Below are positions 6,773 to 9,733 of a stretch of DNA of 9,733 bases, piece by piece (positions within the stretch are counted from its first letter, which is position 1; each line of letters opens with the position of its first letter). Location of the stretch: positions 1 to 9,733 of the forward strand of contig JAMPYH010000074.1 of the NCBI GenBank assembly GCA_023700785.1, written 5' to 3'. A model generated the notes under the pieces. That model saw only the letters and a program-made list of their open reading frames with translations, did no database searches and was not told where the DNA came from. Source of the DNA: Candidatus Zixiibacteriota bacterium (GTDB lineage: Bacteria > Zixibacteria > MSB-5A5 > GN15 > FEB-12). Position numbers and translations under genes: made by a program.

Positions 6773-6789
6773 GGTTGCTTCGTCGCTCG
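6773..6789. repeat. Truncated GTTGCTTCGT repeat, copy 3
   Basis: GTTGCTTCGTCGCTCGC matches the left end of copy 1. The CTCCTCGCAATGAC right end is absent, so this copy is broken, followed by GC-rich sequence leading into the TGTGGGGCAC hairpins. Confidence 0.6.
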
Positions 6790-6819
6790 CCCGCGCGAAG
6801 GGGAGGGGCTTGTTTGAAT

Positions 6820-6859
6820 CCCACATCAAGCTGTGGGGCACCACAAAGTGTGGGGCACC
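6820..6859. repeat. Pair of adjacent TGTGGGGCAC hairpins
   Basis: CCCACA (6820-6825) pairs with TGTGGG (6832-6837). Immediately after, CCACA (6841-6845) pairs with TGTGG (6849-6853). Both right arms continue as TGTGGGGCACC. The AAGCTGTGGGGCAC segment is shared with the hairpin at 2388-2410. Confidence 0.6.
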
Positions 6860-6904
6860 GCAAACTGTTCCTGGCAATGTCATGAACGCTGGTTCACCAT
6901 GCCG

Positions 6905-7015
6905 GTTGCGGCAGGTCCTGCGGCCTCTTTGCAGATAATTGCCGCACCTCGACTCCGCTCAGTGCGACGGATAAGAAAAATGGGTTTGGAACCAAGCGGC
7001 CGTGTGACCTGCCAC
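6905..7015 (-). repeat. ~110-bp palindromic element, copy C (inverted)
   Basis: It is in the opposite orientation to the other copies. GGCAGGTC (6910-6917) pairs with GACCTGCC (7006-7013). The internal loop is conserved (CTG opposite TGT on this strand, equal to ACA/CAG on the other). The inner stem is a different sequence from every other copy, CGGCC (6921-6925) with GGCCG (6998-7002), yet is still paired. A smaller hairpin (6944-6965) is nested in its interior. Confidence 0.8.
6944..6965. repeat. Short hairpin with TCGACTCCGCTC loop, nested in copy C
   Basis: GCAC (6944-6947) pairs with GTGC (6962-6965) around CTCGACTCCGCTCA. The loop matches the hairpin at 273-292 except for two bases, while the stem has changed on both sides. 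Confidence 0.5.
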
Positions 7016-7099
7016 TTTTTCAACAGGTTATAAATGGAGGGGTACGGGTGTGATAAGTTAATCTCTGTCAGACGCAGGTTCCTTCCTTTCGCCAGAGGT

Positions 7100-7221
7100 G
7101 GATCGAGGAGTCTGGGCGACGAACTGAGATCCCGACGGCCGGCTTTTTCAAATGGAGCAGGCCGGGCTCGGGATGACCCAGGACAAGGCAGGTTAGTGGA
7201 GGCGGATCGAAGAACCTGGGC
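7100..7221. repeat. Imperfect direct repeats flanking an ATCCCGA/TCGGGAT palindrome
   Basis: GGATCGAGGAGTCTGGGC (7100-7117) and GGATCGAAGAACCTGGGC (7204-7221) agree at 15 of 18 bases and are 104 bp apart. Between them ATCCCGA (7129-7135) pairs with TCGGGAT (7168-7174), and inside that CCGGC (7139-7143) pairs with GCCGG (7161-7165). The TCATCCCGA-type end seen on the minus strand resembles another widespread bacterial intergenic repeat. Confidence 0.55.
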
Positions 7222-7256
7222 TGCGGGTAGAGGTCAAGAAATGCCGTGAACGTGTA

Positions 7257-8360
7257 TCAGCTAAAGACAGTGTCGAGAATGATGGCGGCATCCTTGACGA
7301 TCTTGGCGTAGGCGACAGCTTCGGAAATGACAGCTTCCTCGAAGCGCTGTTCGATCACCTTGTCGTACTCGATCATCAGCGGTTGGGCGATCACCTCTTC
7401 GATGGCGAAGCGGTTGTCGAGGCCGATGACGTAATCAGTGGGGACTTCATCGGAGCGCACCAGCGTCGAGCCGAGCGGATTGATAAGATCGCCCTGCTGT
7501 TGAAAGCGGTAGCCGATGAGCGGGTCTTTGAATTCGCTCAGGTTGAGGATGGTTTTCAATTTGTCGATGTGGCAGACCAGTGTGGTCATCTCAAAGGGCG
7601 CGAACTGCGACCAGAGGGTCACCAGGTCGGCATACGTCAGCGCGCCGGTGGCCGCGGCGTTGACGACCTTCGCGGAGTTGGCGTTGCCGTCGCCGTTGAT
7701 GATGGTGTTGACGATCATGCCGATCTTGTCGGTCTGCATCTTGAAGCCGATGTACCAGAGCAGGACGCGGAACTGCGCGGTGGAGCGATGGCGCAACGCG
7801 CGATAGGAGGTTTTGAGCGTCAGGCCGAAATCGCCGACGGTGATGGCGTGAGTCTGTTCGGTGACGATCAATTGCGGGATCTCGGCGCCTTCGCCGACCG
7901 GACGAAGCGAAAACTTGCCGGTGGAAGCAGTGTCGATAAAAAACGGCGTGTAGCGATTGGAATTGATGACAGTGCTCGACGCGATCAGCTTGTTCAGTTC
8001 GGGGCGCATCTGCTGTCCCTTCTTGAGCTCGCGGAGCATGAACTCAGGCAACAGCGCCGGAGCCTTTTGATAGAACTGCTCGACTGAGGTCGGCTGTCTG
8101 CCGGCGAGTCGGACACCTGCCAGCGCCAGTTGGCGTTCGAAAGCGTCCAGCGGCGAGCCGAGCGGCGACGGGTCGTATTCCTCGGTTTCGAGCAGTTCGG
8201 AGAGAGTAAGACCGCGGGATTCAGCTTCGAGATAGCTGTCGCGCGAAATCTCGAGCGCGGCGGCGCGGGTGAGGTCGAGATTTGAGGGGATCTGGTCGCG
8301 CGCGGAGTCGCGGGAGAGATTGGCGAGCGCGGCGGAGGAGAGGAAAGAATTAAAGTCCAT
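7257..8360 (-). CDS. HK97-fold phage major capsid protein, 367 aa
   Basis: It forms the icosahedral shell. The start at 8360 is set by AAGGA 5-6 nt upstream; the longer frame runs through a repeat. Residues 1-100 are helical and charged with no capsid-core motif, and could be a delta-type scaffolding extension or an N-arm. The core begins near 120: LIASSTVINSNRYTPFFID, then RPVGEGAEIPQL (153-164), a motif common in HK97-like coat proteins. After that come VGDFGLTLKTSYRALR (175-190), DKIGMIVNTIINGDGNANSA (211-230) and LTYADLVTLWSQF (241-253). The end is IGLDNRFAIEEVIAQPLMIEYDKVIEQRFEEAVISEAVAYAKIVKDAAIIL, the usual C-terminal A-domain and spine arrangement. The decoration-like gene lies 93 bp upstream, the normal order for such cassettes. 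An encapsulin is less likely given the length, N-extension and neighbours. Confidence 0.85.
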   Translation of the reverse strand: MDFNSFLSSAALANLSRDSARDQIPSNLDLTRAAALEISRDSYLEAESRGLTLSELLETEEYDPSPLGSPLDAFERQLALAGVRLAGRQPTSVEQFYQKAPALLPEFMLRELKKGQQMRPELNKLIASSTVINSNRYTPFFIDTASTGKFSLRPVGEGAEIPQLIVTEQTHAITVGDFGLTLKTSYRALRHRSTAQFRVLLWYIGFKMQTDKIGMIVNTIINGDGNANSAKVVNAAATGALTYADLVTLWSQFAPFEMTTLVCHIDKLKTILNLSEFKDPLIGYRFQQQGDLINPLGSTLVRSDEVPTDYVIGLDNRFAIEEVIAQPLMIEYDKVIEQRFEEAVISEAVAYAKIVKDAAIILDTVFS

Positions 8361-8397
8361 GGGGATCCTTATTTGTGCGGTGAAACTTTCTGAAGGG

Positions 8398-8447
8398 GTT
8401 GCTTCGTCGTTCGTCCGCCACAAGCGGACGGACTCCTCGCAATGACG
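8398..8447. repeat. GTTGCTTCGT...CTCGCAATGAC dispersed palindromic repeat, copy 4
   Basis: The ends are conserved, with hairpin CGTCCGC (8412-8418) and GCGGACG (8424-8430). It fills most of the 93-bp gap between the decoration-like and capsid genes, so the polycistronic mRNA would contain the hairpin in the capsid gene leader, ending 38 bases before the capsid ATG. Confidence 0.8.
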
Positions 8448-8453
8448 ATGTGC

Positions 8454-8876
8454 CTAATTCAATAGGATCAGGCAGTCGGTGGCGCCGTTGATATCGAGCA
8501 CGGTGCCGCGGGCGATATTGCCGCCGGCAGGATCATAGGCGGCGAGAACGGGCGCTTGCTTAACAGTGCCGGCGGTGCCGCCAACAACACGATTGCCGAC
8601 CGACGGTACAGTCGATGAAACAGCCAGGCGGCAGATACCGCCGATCTGGACAGTAGCGAGACGTTTGCCGTTGTCGTTGTCGGAGAGTGTCAGGGCGATA
8701 AGTTTGCCGAGGAGCTGGCCGTTGGCGGTGATCGGACCTACTTCGGAGTTACCGGTAAGCATCACCGGCTGGCCGAGGTTGATGTCCTTGAGATCGTCGA
8801 CCGTGGCGGTCTGGTGGATCTTGAAGGTGGCGAAGATCGGGGCGATGGTATCGAGGTTGTGGTCGCGGATGGTCAT
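8454..8876 (-). CDS. Capsid decoration/cement-like protein, 140 aa
   Basis: This small beta-rich protein resembles DUF2190-like decoration proteins, which sit on the outside of HK97-type shells and stabilise them. Features seen are DINLGQPVMLTGNSEVGPITANGQLLGKLIAL (about 31-62), ATVQIGGICRLAV (74-86), SVGNRVVGGTAGTVKQAP (92-109) and GTVLDINGATDCLILLN at the C-terminus, the usual barrel-like 'G-x-V' pattern. Length fits the family. It has no signal peptide. The ATG at 8876 has only a weak AGAG site about 9 nt upstream. The gene immediately precedes the capsid gene, as decoration genes commonly do, with one palindromic repeat in between. The family call rests on pattern and position. Confidence 0.6.
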   Translation of the reverse strand: MTIRDHNLDTIAPIFATFKIHQTATVDDLKDINLGQPVMLTGNSEVGPITANGQLLGKLIALTLSDNDNGKRLATVQIGGICRLAVSSTVPSVGNRVVGGTAGTVKQAPVLAAYDPAGGNIARGTVLDINGATDCLILLN

Positions 8877-8900
8877 ATTTGCTCTCTACGCCCACCTGGA

Positions 8901-8916
8901 ATGGTGGGGTGCGGGG
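8901..8916. repeat. TGGTGGGGTGCGGGGG motif, copy 2
   Basis: It matches the motif at 404-419. Part of it forms the right arm of the CCCACC/GGTGGG hairpin in the leader of the decoration-like gene. Confidence 0.55.
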
Positions 8917-8951
8917 GTTAATGAGGGAGGACGGATCGTGCACGAGAGGAA

Positions 8952-9062
8952 TCCGGCAGGTCACACCATCGTGTTTCCAAATAGACTGTTTTCCAACATA
9001 TCGCCCGGAGTGGGGTCGAAGGGCAATCGAAAATCCAGGGCGATGGCAGGACCTGCCGGAAC
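8952..9062 (+). repeat. ~110-bp palindromic element, copy D
   Basis: The outer arm TCCGGCAGGTC (8952-8962) pairs with GACCTGCCGGA (9050-9060). The ACA/CAG internal loop is kept, and the inner stem is CCATCG (8966-8971) with CGATGG (9041-9046). The outermost pairs differ from A1 and B (CCGG/CCGG instead of GCGG/CCGC) but remain complementary. The interior (8972-9040) shares no obvious sequence with other copies. Confidence 0.85.
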
Positions 9063-9066
9063 TACG

Positions 9067-9082
9067 AATGGTGGGGTGCGGG
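9067..9082. repeat. AATGGTGGGGTGCGGG motif, copy 3
   Basis: It is identical to 404-419 and starts 5 bases after palindromic element copy D. Confidence 0.55.
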
Positions 9083-9155
9083 GTGATTTTGGTCTGTCGG
9101 GGATTCGCGCGCACGATGGCGGCTGAAGTACGTAGATAGGATCAATTCGGCGCGC

Positions 9156-9572
9156 TCAGCCCGACCTGCGGAGTTGGGTGTAGCTTCCAGGGAAGTGGTC
9201 GCGAAAGATGGCCGAGGTTTTGCGATAGGTGCGGATCAGTTCATCGGCGGACATAGCTTCAAGCGAGTCGAGCAACGCGGCGATCGATTCGTCGTTGGCA
9301 TGATTGCGCTCGGCGATGGCGATCGCTTTGAGCATGCCAACAATACGAGAGCGATAATCGTCGCGCAGTGATCGCAGTTCGTGGAGGTGTGCGCGCGTCT
9401 GCTCGGCGTGCTGTATGTCGAGCTGAAGGTGAGCCGCGAGTCGGGCTGATGCCGCGCACAGCCAGGCGCGAAGCTGGTCGAAATCGAGGGTGACGAGATT
9501 CTGTGGAGCGAGCTGGGCTGCCAGCCTCTCCCCTGCGGTTGGATCAAAGGTATCAGGGGTGACGTGGGTCAC
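9156..9572 (-). CDS. Helical protein of the head module, unknown function, 138 aa
   Basis: I do not recognise the family. The proposed start is GTG at 9572, with AGGAG 7-8 nt upstream. The longer ATG frame starting at 9716 is rejected because its first 48 residues are low-complexity, Ser/Arg/Pro-rich, and overlap a better frame. Residues about 28-137 are almost wholly helical: VTLDFDQLRAWLCAASARLAAHLQLDIQHAEQTRAHLHELRSLRDDYRSRIVGMLKAI, then NDESIAALLDSLEAMSADELIRTYRKTSAIFRDHF. Part of this may be coiled coil. It overlaps the end of the upstream gene by 20 nt. Upstream of decoration and capsid genes, a scaffolding, portal-associated or packaging accessory role is possible but not shown. Confidence 0.6.
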   Translation of the reverse strand: MTHVTPDTFDPTAGERLAAQLAPQNLVTLDFDQLRAWLCAASARLAAHLQLDIQHAEQTRAHLHELRSLRDDYRSRIVGMLKAIAIAERNHANDESIAALLDSLEAMSADELIRTYRKTSAIFRDHFPGSYTQLRRSG

Positions 9573-9733
9573 GGGTGCTCTCCTGTCGGGAGGGTGAGAC
9601 GAGATATTCGATGCGGGCGAGGCGGGAGTCAACGGAGTTCGAAAAGCGGTAGAACTCCTCCTTGTTGAGTACTCCCTCTGTGAGGAGGATCTCGACGATC
9701 CCCAGTTTTTTGTCAAGGGCGGCGACCGACGCG
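9553..9733 (-). CDS. C-terminal 59 residues of an unrecognised protein (5' end outside window)
   Basis: The frame is open from the right edge to TGA at 9555-9553. It reads ASVAALDKKLGIVEILLTEG, then VLNKEEFYRFSNSVDSRLAR, then IEYLVSPSRQESTRDPRHP. The helical, heptad-like composition and the polar, Pro/Arg-rich tail look like a real C-terminus. The last 20 nt overlap the GTG-started gene, whose Shine-Dalgarno site lies within this frame, suggesting coupling. It is too short to assign a family. Confidence 0.6.
   Translation of the reverse strand, partial: ASVAALDKKLGIVEILLTEGVLNKEEFYRFSNSVDSRLARIEYLVSPSRQESTRDPRHP

Larger units (their letters stand above)
6612..7256. other. 645-bp gene-free stretch made almost entirely of repeats
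   Basis: This gap separates the capsid gene from the propeller/connector block. It holds palindromic element copy B (6639-6750), a truncated GTTGCTTCGT repeat (6773-6789), two adjacent TGTGGGGCAC hairpins (6820-6859), inverted palindromic element copy C (6905-7015) with a nested hairpin, and an ATCCCGA/TCGGGAT palindrome flanked by direct repeats (7100-7221). Short open frames on both strands run across repeats and are not believed. No promoter is evident, though one would be expected if the block 6611-2515 is transcribed separately. Confidence 0.7.
8877..9155. other. Gene-free gap with repeats and a hairpin before the decoration gene
   Basis: It holds CCCACC (8891-8896) paired with GGTGGG (8903-8908) 15 bases from the start codon, the AATGGTGGGGTGCGGG motif twice (8901-8916 and 9067-9082) and palindromic element copy D. 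Short open frames here are repeat-derived. Nothing else is seen. Confidence 0.6.

Noticed and set aside
6612..6863. An 84-residue N-terminal extension of the propeller protein
   Set aside because: The extension is translated from palindromic element copy B, the truncated repeat and the TGTGGGGCAC hairpins. MLKKLSDLTS at 6611 gives a normal protein start.
7383..8087. A long plus-strand open frame (234 aa) opposite the capsid gene
   Set aside because: The minus strand encodes a recognisable HK97-type coat protein over the same bases.
9573..9716. ATG start at 9716 for the helical 138-aa protein
   Set aside because: The added residues are Ser/Arg/Pro-rich and lie over a better frame of the upstream gene. 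GTG at 9572 has a good AGGAG site.

Overview
The window holds part of a phage-type structural gene cluster. Every convincing gene lies on the minus strand, so transcription runs right to left from about 9733 to 1. The protein-coding bases are moderately GC-rich and most genes have Shine-Dalgarno sites, so the setting is bacterial. The gaps between genes are packed with short palindromic repeats of the kind scattered through bacterial chromosomes. That points to an integrated, probably old, prophage or a domesticated particle cluster rather than a compact free phage. Two proteins carry Sec signal peptides, one ending in a typical 'PAQ' cleavage site. With the repeat style, this suggests a lineage of the FCB superphylum (Zixibacteria-like), but that is a weak inference.

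Layout in the direction of transcription: (1) the C-terminus of an unrecognised protein (9733-9553), which overlaps a helical 138-aa protein (9572-9156); (2) a repeat-filled gap, then a small decoration-like beta protein (8876-8454), a palindromic repeat, and an HK97-fold major capsid protein (8360-7257); (3) a 645-bp gap made almost wholly of repeats (7256-6612); (4) a tightly packed block: a BNR/Asp-box propeller protein (6611-5196), a two-domain connector-like protein (5194-4382), a 124-aa beta protein (4374-4000), a 90-aa helical protein (3998-3726) and a secreted-type fibre protein (3729-2515). Neighbours in this block are 1 to 7 nt apart or overlap by ATGA, so it reads as one translationally coupled operon; (5) a repeat gap, then a second signal-peptide-bearing fibre/adhesin-like protein (2193-718); (6) a repeat gap with a 104-bp tandem duplication, then the start of a small membrane protein resembling a phage holin (245 to the left edge).

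Together the genes would supply a capsid shell, a decoration or cement protein, a head-tail junction, receptor-binding or glycan-binding fibres, and the first step of lysis. No terminase, portal or protease is visible; they would be expected to the right. No tape-measure, tail-tube or sheath gene lies between the capsid gene and the lysis gene. That fits a short-tailed (podovirus-like) particle or a reduced one, unless those genes lie outside the window.

The most unusual content is in the gaps: at least four families of short palindromic repeats. In these the stems change from copy to copy but stay base-paired, while loops and flanks are conserved. The best case is a ~110-bp element present five times, with a constant 3x3 internal loop between two covarying stems.
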